Shown: one piece after another, positions 44,415-53,236 of the stretch
Layout: every line of letters begins with the position of its first letter
Numbering within the stretch: position 1 is the stretch's first letter
NCBI RefSeq assembly: GCF_000741175.1
Contig: NZ_JGYS01000011.1
Span: 79,562 to 143,561, forward strand
DNA: 64,000 nt
Reading direction: 5' to 3'
Source: Bifidobacterium callitrichos DSM 23973
Lineage (GTDB): Bacteria > Actinomycetota > Actinomycetes > Actinomycetales > Bifidobacteriaceae
The notes under the pieces: model-generated
Seen by the model: the letters and a program-made list of their open reading frames with translations, nothing else
What the model was told of the DNA's origin: nothing
Database searches by the model: none
Made by a program: the position numbers and the translations under genes

Positions 44415-44535
44415 CATCGCGCGGTGACTTTCCCATGAAGTAGTGAAATCCCCATGACGCGGTGACACAAAACGGCGGAATCATGCGGTTTGCAGAAAAC
44501 GGCTCACCGCGTCATGGGAAAGTCACCGCGCGATG
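44415..44535. repeat. Nested palindrome, 121 bp (24-bp arms)
   Basis: Arms 44415-44438 and 44512-44535 are perfectly complementary (CATCGCGCGGTGACTTTCCC and on). A second, inner pairing uses CATGACGCGGTGA (44453) with TCACCGCGTCATG (44503). No gene is present in 44130-44886 apart from this and the metG terminator. Confidence 0.8.
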
Positions 44536-44886
44536 TGTACGCAGCCAGCGCGATGGAGAGGCATCGGAACCTCGCGGAGATGCATATGTCGCCGGAAGCC
44601 CGGCGTGTGCCGTTACGAACACCCCCGAAACCTCCCCTCGGGCGCATCCCGGTTGCGTTTGTGGCGTCCCTTGTCGGCGAAACACGCGGAGGTTCGCGGA
44701 TTGCGAACGGGGGAAGGTTGTCTAGACTGGTATGCGTTTGCGAAACGCGATGCGTTTGAGGGTGCGGGGCCGGTGTGGTCCTGTACCCTCAGCCGGTGAA
44801 GGAGAGCACCGGTCGGGCGCCGGCGATCGGAAGGTCAATCCGTCGGTGAGCCGGACGCGGGTGGTCGTGAATCGTGGCGGCAACGA

Positions 44887-46818
44887 ATGCCGCGCGCGGC
44901 GAAGGAGAGCGCCGTGCCAACCACAGGCAAACAATCCGAAGAAACGGTGACTTCCCCCATGTACGTCGATCCGGGAACCAACCAACAAGCCGGCAACATT
45001 CGCTGGATCCTGCCCTACTGCAAACCCGACCTGCCGCGCGTCATCGGCGCGCTGCTGCTGTTCATCGCGAACAATGCGATGGCCCTGACCATCCCCATCA
45101 TCTCCGGTCTGATCGTCGACCGCGTCATCGTCGGCGGACACACCGACGAGCTGCTCAAGTTCTGCGGTCTGATGATCGCGATGACCGTCATCCGCGTCGG
45201 CGCGCGATACGGCTACCAGATGTGGATGGAGCGATTTGGCCAGAACTCCGTATACCGCCTCGTCTCCGACGAGTACGAGAAGCTGCACGAACTCGACTTT
45301 ACCTACTTCAACCACACGCGCACCGGCGACATCATGAGCCGCCTGACCTCCGACACCGACGCGATCCGCCACTTCCTGAGCTGGGTGAGCTACCAGATCG
45401 CCGACTGCGTGGTCATGTTCATCGGCGCCCTGTGCGTGATGTTCGCGATCGACTGGCGACTGGCGATCGCGCTCGCCTGCGTCACCCCGTTCATCTTCAT
45501 TCTCACGCGCGGACTGTCGACGCACGCGCACCCGCTGTTCTTCGCGATCCGCAACTCGCTGGCCGCGTTGAACTCGATGGTCGAGGAGAACATCGAAGGC
45601 AACCGCGTGGTCAAGGCGTTCGTCCGCGAACCCTACGAGACCAAGCGATTCGACGAGCACAACGACGACTACATGCGCCGCAACATGGCGCTCGCCTACA
45701 ACTCGCGCCGGTACATGCCCTGGCTCGACGGCCTCGGCTTCTCGCTGCAGCTCATCACGCTCGGCTTCGGCGGTTTCCTCGTCATCAAGGGGTACATGAC
45801 GCTCGGCAACCTCGTGAGCTTCAACTCGTTCCTGTGGATGATCGACGGCCCGGTGCGCGCCTCCGGATGGCTCATCAACGACTGGCAGCGATTCAACGCC
45901 AGCTGCATCAAGATCAGGAGGCTGCTGACCGAGAAGTCACGCATCGTGGAGAAGCCCGACGCCGAACAGGCGGTCGCCGACAGGGCCGCCGCATCGCCCG
46001 CAGCGCACATTACGGGCGACATCCGCTTCGACCACGTCTCCTTCTCCTTCCCCGACGATCCCGCCACGCCGATCCTCACCGACCTCGACTTCCACGTGCC
46101 CGCCGGCACGAAGCTCGGCATCCTCGGCGAGACCGGCGCCGGCAAATCCACGCTCGTCAGCCTCATCTCGCGCTTCTACGACCCGACCTCGGGCCGTGTG
46201 CTCATCGACGGCGTCGACGCGCGCGACTGGCCGCTGGCCACGCTGCGCTCGCAGGTGTGCATCGTCGCGCAGGACACGTTCCTGTTCTCCGACACGATCA
46301 GGGGCAACATCGGCTTCGGCGCCAATCGCCTCGAAAACGACGGCGACGGGCGCCCGCGCACCGGCTCCGGCGACGGCGCCGACGACGAGTTCATCCGTCG
46401 CATGGCGCAGATCGCCGGCGCCGACGGCTTCATCCGTTCGCTGCCCGACGGCTACGGCACGATCGTGGGCGAGCGCGGCGTCGGCCTGTCCGGCGGCCAG
46501 AAGCAGCGTCTGAGTCTGGCGCGTGCGCTGGCCGATGATCCGTCGATCCTCATCATGGACGACACGACCTCGGCCGTCGACATGGAGACCGAGGCGGAGA
46601 TCCAGCGTCATCTGCGCGAGATGGACGGCGACAAGACGATCGTCACCATCGCGCATCGCATCTCGTCGGTGAAGGACTCCGACCTGATTCTCGTGCTCGA
46701 GCGCGGGCGGATCGTCGAGCGCGGCACGCACGCCGAGCTCGTGGCCGCGCACGGGCGCTACTGGAGCATCTACTCGAAGCAGCTCGGCGCCCAGTCCGGC
46801 GCCGCGCAGGGGTTCTAG
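44887..46818 (+). CDS. ABC exporter half-transporter with degenerate ATP site
   Basis: A 643-residue fused membrane-ATPase protein. Six helices (about 50-320) precede the ATPase domain: Walker A GETGAGKST near 415, Q-loop VAQDTFLFSD, signature LSGGQKQRLSLARA, Walker B ILIMDD. The residue after the Walker B Asp is Asp instead of the catalytic Glu (IMDDTTSAVD), the mark of the non-catalytic site in heterodimeric exporters. The first about 25 residues are a hydrophilic extension; an internal start at MYVDPG is possible. The partner follows at 46933. The substrate is unknown; drug, peptide or lipid are all possible. A palindrome GCGTTT-GCG-AAACGC (44734-44748) lies upstream. Confidence 0.88.
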   Translation: MPRAAKESAVPTTGKQSEETVTSPMYVDPGTNQQAGNIRWILPYCKPDLPRVIGALLLFIANNAMALTIPIISGLIVDRVIVGGHTDELLKFCGLMIAMTVIRVGARYGYQMWMERFGQNSVYRLVSDEYEKLHELDFTYFNHTRTGDIMSRLTSDTDAIRHFLSWVSYQIADCVVMFIGALCVMFAIDWRLAIALACVTPFIFILTRGLSTHAHPLFFAIRNSLAALNSMVEENIEGNRVVKAFVREPYETKRFDEHNDDYMRRNMALAYNSRRYMPWLDGLGFSLQLITLGFGGFLVIKGYMTLGNLVSFNSFLWMIDGPVRASGWLINDWQRFNASCIKIRRLLTEKSRIVEKPDAEQAVADRAAASPAAHITGDIRFDHVSFSFPDDPATPILTDLDFHVPAGTKLGILGETGAGKSTLVSLISRFYDPTSGRVLIDGVDARDWPLATLRSQVCIVAQDTFLFSDTIRGNIGFGANRLENDGDGRPRTGSGDGADDEFIRRMAQIAGADGFIRSLPDGYGTIVGERGVGLSGGQKQRLSLARALADDPSILIMDDTTSAVDMETEAEIQRHLREMDGDKTIVTIAHRISSVKDSDLILVLERGRIVERGTHAELVAAHGRYWSIYSKQLGAQSGAAQGF

Positions 46819-46824
46819 CGGACC

Positions 46825-46890
46825 TGTCCCGCAGTCTGACCCCCTCTGACGAGGGGGCTGTCAGCAAAGCTGACTGGGGGAGAGACAGGT
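46825..46890. repeat. REP-like palindromes between the two exporter genes
   Basis: CCCCCTCTGACGAGGGGG and GTCAGC-AAA-GCTGAC are adjacent hairpins, framed by ACCTGTC (46823) and GACAGGT (46883). It is a typical intergenic palindrome module; a shortened form, CCTCCTCTGACGAGGGGGCC, lies at 40262-40281. Confidence 0.7.
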
Positions 46891-46932
46891 CATGGATACC
46901 AAGATCAGAGGATTCGAAAAGGCTTACTTACC

Positions 46933-48720
46933 ATGGCACAACGTAATACGTTCCGCGAGGACGAGGAACTCGAGGAAACCATCAACCTGCGCGACATCGC
47001 GCGCGTGGGCAAGTATCTCAAACCGTATCTTCCGCGTGTGGTGCGCATTCTGGCGGTCGTCATCTCGATGAGCTGCATCGTCGTGAGCGTGCCGTACCTG
47101 ACCAAGATCATGATCGACGAGGCGATCCCGAACAAGGATCTGACCAAGCTGGGGCTGCTCGCCGGCGCGCTGGCGTGCCTGATCGTGCTCTACGAGCTGG
47201 CGCTGCGCTATCGCACCGTGTCGATCACGCGCGTCGGCCAGATGATGTTGAAGGACATGCGCCGCGATCTGTTCACGCACATCCAGACGCTGCCGTTCAG
47301 CTACTTCGACTCGCGTCCGCACGGCAAGATCCTGATCCGCGTGGTCAACTACGTGAACACCCTGTCGGACACGCTCTCGTCGGGTCTGATCAGCGTGTTC
47401 GCCGACGTGTTCACGTTCTTCGTCACGCTGATCGTGATGTTCGTGATCGACTGGCAGCTGGCGCTGTGGAGCCTCATCCTCTTCCCGGTGCTGATCCTGT
47501 GGGTGCGCGTGCTGCAGCATTTCCAGCGCAAGGCGTATCAGAAGCTGTCGAACAAGCAGAGCAATCTGAACGCGTTCATCCACGAGTCGATCGCCGGTGT
47601 CAAGACCACGCAGACGTTCGCGCGCGAGAAGACCCAGTTCATGACGTTCCAGCAGCAGCAGGACGACGTGCGTACCGCGTGGATGGCGGCCAAGCACATC
47701 GAGTTCCTCATGTGGCCGGGCGTGCAGACGATCTCCGTGATGACGATCTCGTTCATCTACTTCGTCGGCATCACGGGCTTCGGCGGCGTGGACGTGACCA
47801 CCGGCATGCTGATCGCGTTCGTCGGGTATGCGAACAACTTCTGGAACCCGGTCATCAACATCGGCAACTTCTACAACCAGCTGGTCACCTGCTCGGCGTA
47901 CCTCGAGCGCATCTTCGAGACGCTCGACGTGGTCCCCGAGATCGAGGACAGGCCGGGTGCGCGCGATCTGCCGCAGATCGCCGGCCGCGTCGACTTCAAC
48001 GACGTCGTCTTCCGCTACGAGGACGGCGGGCGCAACATCCTCAATCTGGTCGACTTCCATGTCGAGCCGGGGCGCACGATTGCGCTCGTCGGTCCGACCG
48101 GTGCCGGCAAGACCACGATCGTGAGCCTGCTGTCGCGCTTCTACGACGTGTCCGAGGGGTCGGTCGAGATCGACGGCCACGACGTGCGCGACGTGACGCT
48201 CGCCTCGCTGCGCCGCCAGATGGGCGTGATGCTGCAGGATACGTTCATCTTCTCCGGCAACGTGCGCGAGAACATCCGCTACGGACGGCTCGACGCGACG
48301 GACGAGCAGATCGAGGCGGCGGCCCGCGCCGTGCACGCGCACGAGTTCATCATGGAGCTGCCCGACGGCTACGACACGGTGGTCGAGGAGCGCGGTTCGA
48401 CGCTGTCCGCCGGCCAGAGGCAGCTCATCGCGTTCGCGCGCGTGTTGCTCGCCGACCCGCGCATCCTGATCCTCGACGAGGCGACCTCGAACATCGACAC
48501 GCGTACCGAGGAGGCGCTGCAGGCGGGTCTGCGGCACCTGCTCAAGGGACGCACGTCGTTCATCATCGCCCACCGCCTGTCGACGATCGAGAACGCGGAC
48601 GAGATCTTCTACATCGACCACGGTCGGATCGTCGAGCACGGCTCGCATGCCGAGCTGCTGGCCGCGCGCGGCGCGTACTGGCGCCTCTACGAGTCGCAGT
48701 ACGCGGCGATCCGCGCGTAG
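46933..48720 (+). CDS. ABC exporter half-transporter with complete ATP site
   Basis: A 595-residue partner of the preceding protein. Six helices then the ATPase: Walker A GPTGAGKTT near 386, Q-loop MLQDTFIFSG, Walker B ILILDEATSNID with catalytic Glu. The signature reads LSAGQRQLIAFAR, with Ala in place of the first Gly, so the degenerate composite site is formed by this signature and the partner's Walker B. This complementary pattern supports a heterodimer such as BmrCD or TM287/288. A hairpin follows at 48737-48775. Confidence 0.9.
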   Translation: MAQRNTFREDEELEETINLRDIARVGKYLKPYLPRVVRILAVVISMSCIVVSVPYLTKIMIDEAIPNKDLTKLGLLAGALACLIVLYELALRYRTVSITRVGQMMLKDMRRDLFTHIQTLPFSYFDSRPHGKILIRVVNYVNTLSDTLSSGLISVFADVFTFFVTLIVMFVIDWQLALWSLILFPVLILWVRVLQHFQRKAYQKLSNKQSNLNAFIHESIAGVKTTQTFAREKTQFMTFQQQQDDVRTAWMAAKHIEFLMWPGVQTISVMTISFIYFVGITGFGGVDVTTGMLIAFVGYANNFWNPVINIGNFYNQLVTCSAYLERIFETLDVVPEIEDRPGARDLPQIAGRVDFNDVVFRYEDGGRNILNLVDFHVEPGRTIALVGPTGAGKTTIVSLLSRFYDVSEGSVEIDGHDVRDVTLASLRRQMGVMLQDTFIFSGNVRENIRYGRLDATDEQIEAAARAVHAHEFIMELPDGYDTVVEERGSTLSAGQRQLIAFARVLLADPRILILDEATSNIDTRTEEALQAGLRHLLKGRTSFIIAHRLSTIENADEIFYIDHGRIVEHGSHAELLAARGAYWRLYESQYAAIRA

Positions 48721-48736
48721 GGGCGCGGGATCCGAG

Positions 48737-48775
48737 GGACTCAACGCGATTTCCCGCGATTTGCGCGTTGAGTCC
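48737..48775. repeat. ACTCAACGC hairpin, member 1
   Basis: GGACTCAACGCG (48737-48748) pairs with CGCGTTGAGTCC (48764-48775) around ATTTCCCGCGATTTG. It is one of six similar hairpins in the window and lies 17 nt after the exporter stop. Confidence 0.75.
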
Positions 48776-48809
48776 CACTGGATCCCACCGAGTCCCGCGG
48801 CAGGTGCCG

Positions 48810-48856
48810 TTGTTCGTGCTCCGCGTGTCATGGATAAAAGTAGGTTAACGTTAAAC
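48810..48856 (+). promoter_or_regulatory. Promoter and operator-like palindrome before the GH127 gene
   Basis: A -35 TTGTTC (48810-48815) and a -10 GATAAA (48833-48838) are 17 bp apart. TTAACGTTAA (48845-48854), a LacI-type palindrome with central CG, lies at the expected start point. Confidence 0.55.
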
Positions 48857-48985
48857 ATAAATGATGTGAGCGGTAACAGACCGCATCCGCCTACTGCGAT
48901 CCTGTGGCGCCGTGCCGTGGGGTCGCTGGTCGGCGCGGTCCCCACGCACATGTGATCTTCACGGATGTCAAAGGAGCATACGAAC

Positions 48986-51247
48986 ATGACCGATTCCGCA
49001 ACGACGCCCGCCGCAACGCCCGCGTCCACCGCCGCGCGCCACAGCGCGCCGCTCAAGCTCAGGGACGTGACCGTCACCGATGCGTTCTGGCACACCGAGC
49101 AGGAGCTTGTGCGCACCGCCGTGCTGCCGTTCCAGTGGAACGCGCTCAACGACAACGTGCCGGGTGCCGCCCCCAGCTACTGCATGCACAACTTCAAGGC
49201 CGCCGCCGCGCAGAACGCGCGCAAGGACACGGAGGGCAAGCAGTTCGTGCCGCCGGCCTACTCCTACCGCGGCTTCGAGTCCAAGCCCGAGGACCCGGCC
49301 CGCCCCGATCCGGACAAGTTCTACGGCTTCGTGTTCCAGGACACCGACTTCTCCAAGTGGGTGGAGGCGGTCGGCTACAGCCTCGCCCATCACCCGGACG
49401 CCGAACTCGAGGCCACCGCCGACAAGGCGATCGACATCGTGTGCGCCGCCCAGCTCGACAACGGCTACCTCGACACCTACTACATCTTGAACGGCATGGA
49501 CCGTGCGTTCCACAACCTGCGCTGGCACCACGAGCTGTACTGCCTCGGTCATCTCATCGAAGGCGCGATCGCCTACTACGAGGGCACCGGCAAGGACAAG
49601 CTGCTCAAGGCGGCCGAACGCTTCGCCGACTACACCGCCGAGGTCTTCGGCCCGAACGAGGGCCAGTGCAAGGGCTACCCGGGCCACGAGATCGCCGAAA
49701 TGGCGCTCGCCCGCCTCGCCGGAGTCACCGGCGAGCGCAAGTACCTCGACCTCGCCAAGTTCTTCATCGACGAGCGCGGCACCGAACCCAACTACTTCCG
49801 CTACGAGGGCGAACGCGACAAGAAGAACGGCAGCACCGACACCGACTGGAAGTTCGACTACCCGTACGCGCAGGCCCACGAGCCGGTGCGCGAGCAGACC
49901 GAGGCGGTTGGCCACGCGGTGCGCGCCGGATACCTGTACTCCGGCATGGCGGCCGTCGCGCGCATGACCGACGATCCGACGCTCGCCAAGGCGTGCGAGA
50001 ACCTGTGGCGCAACATCGTCGACAAGAAGCTGTACGTGACCGGCGGCATCGGCGGCACGCGCGAGGGCGAGGCGTTCTCCTACAACTACGATCTGCCGAA
50101 CGACTCCGCGTACTCCGAATCCTGCGCGGCGATCTCGCTCGCGTTCTTCGCCCGCCGCATGCTTGAACTCGACCCGAAGGCCGAGTACGCGGATGTGATG
50201 GAGCTCGCCCTGTACAACACCACGCTCGCGGGCATGGCCCTCGACGGCAAGAGCTTCTTCTACGTAAACCCGCTGGAGGTCAACCCGTACGCCTGCCACA
50301 AGGATCGCAGGCTCGACCACGTCAAGCCGGTGCGTCAGAAGTGGTTCGGCTGCGCCTGCTGCCCGCCGAACATCGCCCGCATCGTCGAATCGGTGCAGGA
50401 GTACGCGTACACGGTTTCCGACGACGCGTCCACGCTGTACACGCACCTGTACATGGGCGGTTCGGCGCAGGTCACGCTCGGCGGCGTGCCGGTGCGTCTG
50501 AGCGTCGACGCCGACCTGCCGTGGCATGGCGACGGTTCGGTGGTCGTGCACCTCGGCGACGGCGAATCCGAGGCGTCCGCCGCCCCGTCCGACCGCTTCA
50601 CGCTCGCCTTCCGTCTGCCCGGTTGGGCCGGCGCGCAGGAGGCGACCGCCGCCGCGATCTCGGCGACCGGCGAATCGCCCGAAGCCGACGGATCGCCCCG
50701 CATCACGCGCAACGTGCGCGGCGGCTACCTGTACCTCGCCGGCGAATGGCGCGACGGCGACATCGTCTCCTTCGACTTCCCGATGCCGGTGCGCATGCTC
50801 AAGGCCAACCCGCTCGTGCGCGAGGACGTGGGCAAGGTCGCGTTCACGCGCGGTCCGATCACGTTCTGCGCCGAGGAGCGCGACAACGGCGCGAACCTGC
50901 ACCTGCTGCACGCCGACGTGGACGCGATCCTCGCCGATCCGGGCGAGGTCAAGGTCGAGGACTTCGACTTCCAGGCCGGCGCCGAAGGCATCGACGATCA
51001 GGGCCAGGGCGAAGTCGATCAGGTGACCCGTCACATGGTCAGGCTCGAAGTGCCCGCATGGCGCGAGGTCGTGCCCACGGCGGTCGCCGACGCTCCGGCG
51101 GGCGATTCCGCGGACGTGCCCGCGTTCTCCCCGCTGTACGCGCAGTACGCGCCGGCCGAACGCGAGTCCGTCACCGCGACCCTCATCCCGTACTTCGCAT
51201 GGGCCAACCGCGGCGAAAACGAGATGACCGTCTTCCTGCACGACTGA
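48986..51247 (+). CDS. GH127 beta-L-arabinofuranosidase
   Basis: A 753-residue cytoplasmic enzyme expected to release L-arabinofuranose in beta linkage, like HypBA1 of B. longum. AAAGGAG (48969-48975) fits ATG 48986. Catalytic features can be seen: E378 and C380 in SESCAA, and C458/C459 in GCACCPPNIAR, corresponding to HypBA1 Glu338, Cys340, Cys417 and Cys418, which bind zinc and supply the Cys nucleophile. It is about 95 residues longer than HypBA1, partly from inserts such as GEGEVDQ-like acidic loops and an Ala/Thr-rich start. It heads the plant-glycan block and has its own promoter with a palindromic operator. Confidence 0.9.
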   Translation: MTDSATTPAATPASTAARHSAPLKLRDVTVTDAFWHTEQELVRTAVLPFQWNALNDNVPGAAPSYCMHNFKAAAAQNARKDTEGKQFVPPAYSYRGFESKPEDPARPDPDKFYGFVFQDTDFSKWVEAVGYSLAHHPDAELEATADKAIDIVCAAQLDNGYLDTYYILNGMDRAFHNLRWHHELYCLGHLIEGAIAYYEGTGKDKLLKAAERFADYTAEVFGPNEGQCKGYPGHEIAEMALARLAGVTGERKYLDLAKFFIDERGTEPNYFRYEGERDKKNGSTDTDWKFDYPYAQAHEPVREQTEAVGHAVRAGYLYSGMAAVARMTDDPTLAKACENLWRNIVDKKLYVTGGIGGTREGEAFSYNYDLPNDSAYSESCAAISLAFFARRMLELDPKAEYADVMELALYNTTLAGMALDGKSFFYVNPLEVNPYACHKDRRLDHVKPVRQKWFGCACCPPNIARIVESVQEYAYTVSDDASTLYTHLYMGGSAQVTLGGVPVRLSVDADLPWHGDGSVVVHLGDGESEASAAPSDRFTLAFRLPGWAGAQEATAAAISATGESPEADGSPRITRNVRGGYLYLAGEWRDGDIVSFDFPMPVRMLKANPLVREDVGKVAFTRGPITFCAEERDNGANLHLLHADVDAILADPGEVKVEDFDFQAGAEGIDDQGQGEVDQVTRHMVRLEVPAWREVVPTAVADAPAGDSADVPAFSPLYAQYAPAERESVTATLIPYFAWANRGENEMTVFLHD

Positions 51248-51279
51248 TCGCTCGACCCATTCCGACTAGACTGACCCGT

Positions 51280-52116
51280 ATGACCGATGATCAGCAGAGT
51301 CAGACGAACGGCGGCGGAGCGCTGAGCGACGAGCAGCAAAGCTCGATCGCGGCGCTCGCCGCCGAGAACACCTATGTGAAGCAGTCGAAGTGGAAGACGT
51401 TCCGCGAACTGCCGGCCGCCGACAAGTGGCCGTTCTTCGTGCAGCATTTCCTCGTCGGCACGATCGCGGTGGTGGTGGCGATCGCGTTCATCGTCTCGCT
51501 GGCGGTCACGTGGCTCACCAGGCCGCCGCAGACGGAACTGTCTGTCGCCGGCATCGGCATGGGGGAGTACTCCGCCCAGCTGGATGAGCTCAAAAGCGGG
51601 TTCGTCAAGGCGGAGAAGATCGATGACGACCGTCTGGTCGACATCGACGGGTCGTTCACGCTCGCGGTGCAGGGCGGTTCGGGCACCGGCTCGTCGAACG
51701 GTTCGACCAACTCGTACACGGACGACTCCTCGAAGCTCATGACGATGGTCTCCGCCGGCGACGTCAACATGATCATCGCCGACAAGGCCACGTTCGCCGA
51801 ACTCGTGCATCGCGGGCTGATCGGCAAGGTCTCCGACGTCGAGAAGGGCGATGCCGCGCTCGGCAAGCTGGCCGACGCCGGCGCGCTGGTCGACAAGAAG
51901 GGCGAGCCGATCGCGGGTGCGTCCTCTTCGGATGACGCCGCCGAGGCCGGCAAGGCGTACGGCCTTGCCCTGTCCAAGTCCGCCACATGGTCCGGTGCTG
52001 GTGTCGCAGGCGTCAAGGGCCTGCCCGACGACGCCGTCATCGGCTTCTCCAACGTGGTCGACGCCACCCACGCCTCCCGCGCCCGCGACTTCGTCACCTA
52101 CCTCCGTTTCGAGTGA
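51280..52116 (+). CDS. Single-span membrane protein, unknown function
   Basis: A 278-residue protein with a cytoplasmic N terminus, one hydrophobic segment (about 58-80, LVGTIAVVVAIAFIVSLAVTWL) and an outside part of about 195 residues rich in Gly/Ser/Asp (GGSGTGSSNGSTNSY). The outer domain has DVNMIIADKATFAELVHRG, vaguely like a substrate-binding fold, but no family is recognised. TAGACT (51267-51272) 7 nt before the ATG and lack of a ribosome site suggest a leaderless transcript. It is placed between GH127 and the LacI gene. Confidence 0.7.
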   Translation: MTDDQQSQTNGGGALSDEQQSSIAALAAENTYVKQSKWKTFRELPAADKWPFFVQHFLVGTIAVVVAIAFIVSLAVTWLTRPPQTELSVAGIGMGEYSAQLDELKSGFVKAEKIDDDRLVDIDGSFTLAVQGGSGTGSSNGSTNSYTDDSSKLMTMVSAGDVNMIIADKATFAELVHRGLIGKVSDVEKGDAALGKLADAGALVDKKGEPIAGASSSDDAAEAGKAYGLALSKSATWSGAGVAGVKGLPDDAVIGFSNVVDATHASRARDFVTYLRFE

Positions 52117-52126
52117 CGGGCTGCAC

Positions 52127-53236
52127 ATGAGCAACAAGGGAAGGGTTACTGGCGGCAGGACGACGCTGCGGGACGTGGCGGCGGCGGCCGGCGTCTCCCC
52201 GATGACCGCGTCGAACGCACTGCACGACAAGCCCGGCGTCAGGGAATCGACCCGGGCCAAGGTGCTCGCCACCGCCGAGAGACTCGGTTACCGCATCAAC
52301 CTGACGGCGAGCATGCTCAAGTCGGGGCGCAGCAACATCATTCACATCATCGTCAACGCGTTCGACGCGCCGTTCTACTCGAAATTCGTGCAGTCGCTGA
52401 CCGCCGCGACCGCCGAACGCGGACTCACGCCGTTCGTCGAACAGACGCACTATTCGCCGGCTGACGGGCAGCGGGCGCTCGCCTCCAACCCGTTCTCCGG
52501 GCAGCTGTTCGACGGGGAGATCATCAACGCGGCCGGTCTGGACGCGCCCGGGCTCGAATCGACGGGATTGGGTGCGGGCGCATCGCATCACGGTCGTCCG
52601 ATCGTGCTCATCGAGGGCTGCGAGGAGACGCCCAGCGTCGACTCGGTGAACTTCCCCAACGAGGACGGTGCGCGCGCCGCCATACGCCATTTGATTGATC
52701 GCGGATGCCAGCGCATCGCCATCGCCGTGGGATGCGGGTACCTGTCTCGCGCGGATCTGACGCATGCCGAGGATCCGCAGCAGCTGCGACTGCGCGGAGC
52801 CGGCGCCGCGCTGCTCGACGCCGGACTGCCATGCGACGAGACGACAGTGTTCACTGCGTACAACGCCGCGACCGGCATCGAGGCAGGCCACGCCATCGCC
52901 GATTCGTCCGATTCGTCCGATTCGTCTCAGGCGTTCGACGGCGTATTCGCGGCCACCGACTATGCGGCGTTCGGCGTGCTGCGCGGTCTCGCCGATCGCG
53001 GGGTACGCGTGCCCGACGACGTGAAGGTCATCGGCTTCGACGGCGTCACGGCCGGCACGTACTGCGTGCCGACCCTGAGCACCATCCAGGTTGATTTCGA
53101 CCAGCTCTCCCGGTTCGCCCTCGACATGATCGCCCGCCGCATCGAGGAGCGCGGCGATTCGTCCACGTCCGCCGCGCCCCCGGAACGCGTCACCGTAGGC
53201 TACACGCTCGTCGCCCGCGAATCCACGGAGGTGTAG
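52127..53236 (+). CDS. LacI-family regulator of the plant-glycan block
   Basis: A 369-residue repressor. HTH: TLRDVAAAAGVSPMTASNAL (about 13-32), then hinge ASMLKSGRSNIIHIIV. The recognition helix differs from the two maltose-type LacI proteins, in keeping with different palindromes here (TTAACGTTAA at 48845 and ATGTACCGGTACAT at 55827). The effector domain contains an unusual Ser/Asp run (DSSDSSDSS, coded by repeated GATTCGTCC units at 52902-52928), likely a slippage-prone insert. It begins 10 nt after the preceding gene and its 3' end overlaps the convergent GH78 gene by 37 bp. Confidence 0.88.
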   Translation: MSNKGRVTGGRTTLRDVAAAAGVSPMTASNALHDKPGVRESTRAKVLATAERLGYRINLTASMLKSGRSNIIHIIVNAFDAPFYSKFVQSLTAATAERGLTPFVEQTHYSPADGQRALASNPFSGQLFDGEIINAAGLDAPGLESTGLGAGASHHGRPIVLIEGCEETPSVDSVNFPNEDGARAAIRHLIDRGCQRIAIAVGCGYLSRADLTHAEDPQQLRLRGAGAALLDAGLPCDETTVFTAYNAATGIEAGHAIADSSDSSDSSQAFDGVFAATDYAAFGVLRGLADRGVRVPDDVKVIGFDGVTAGTYCVPTLSTIQVDFDQLSRFALDMIARRIEERGDSSTSAAPPERVTVGYTLVARESTEV

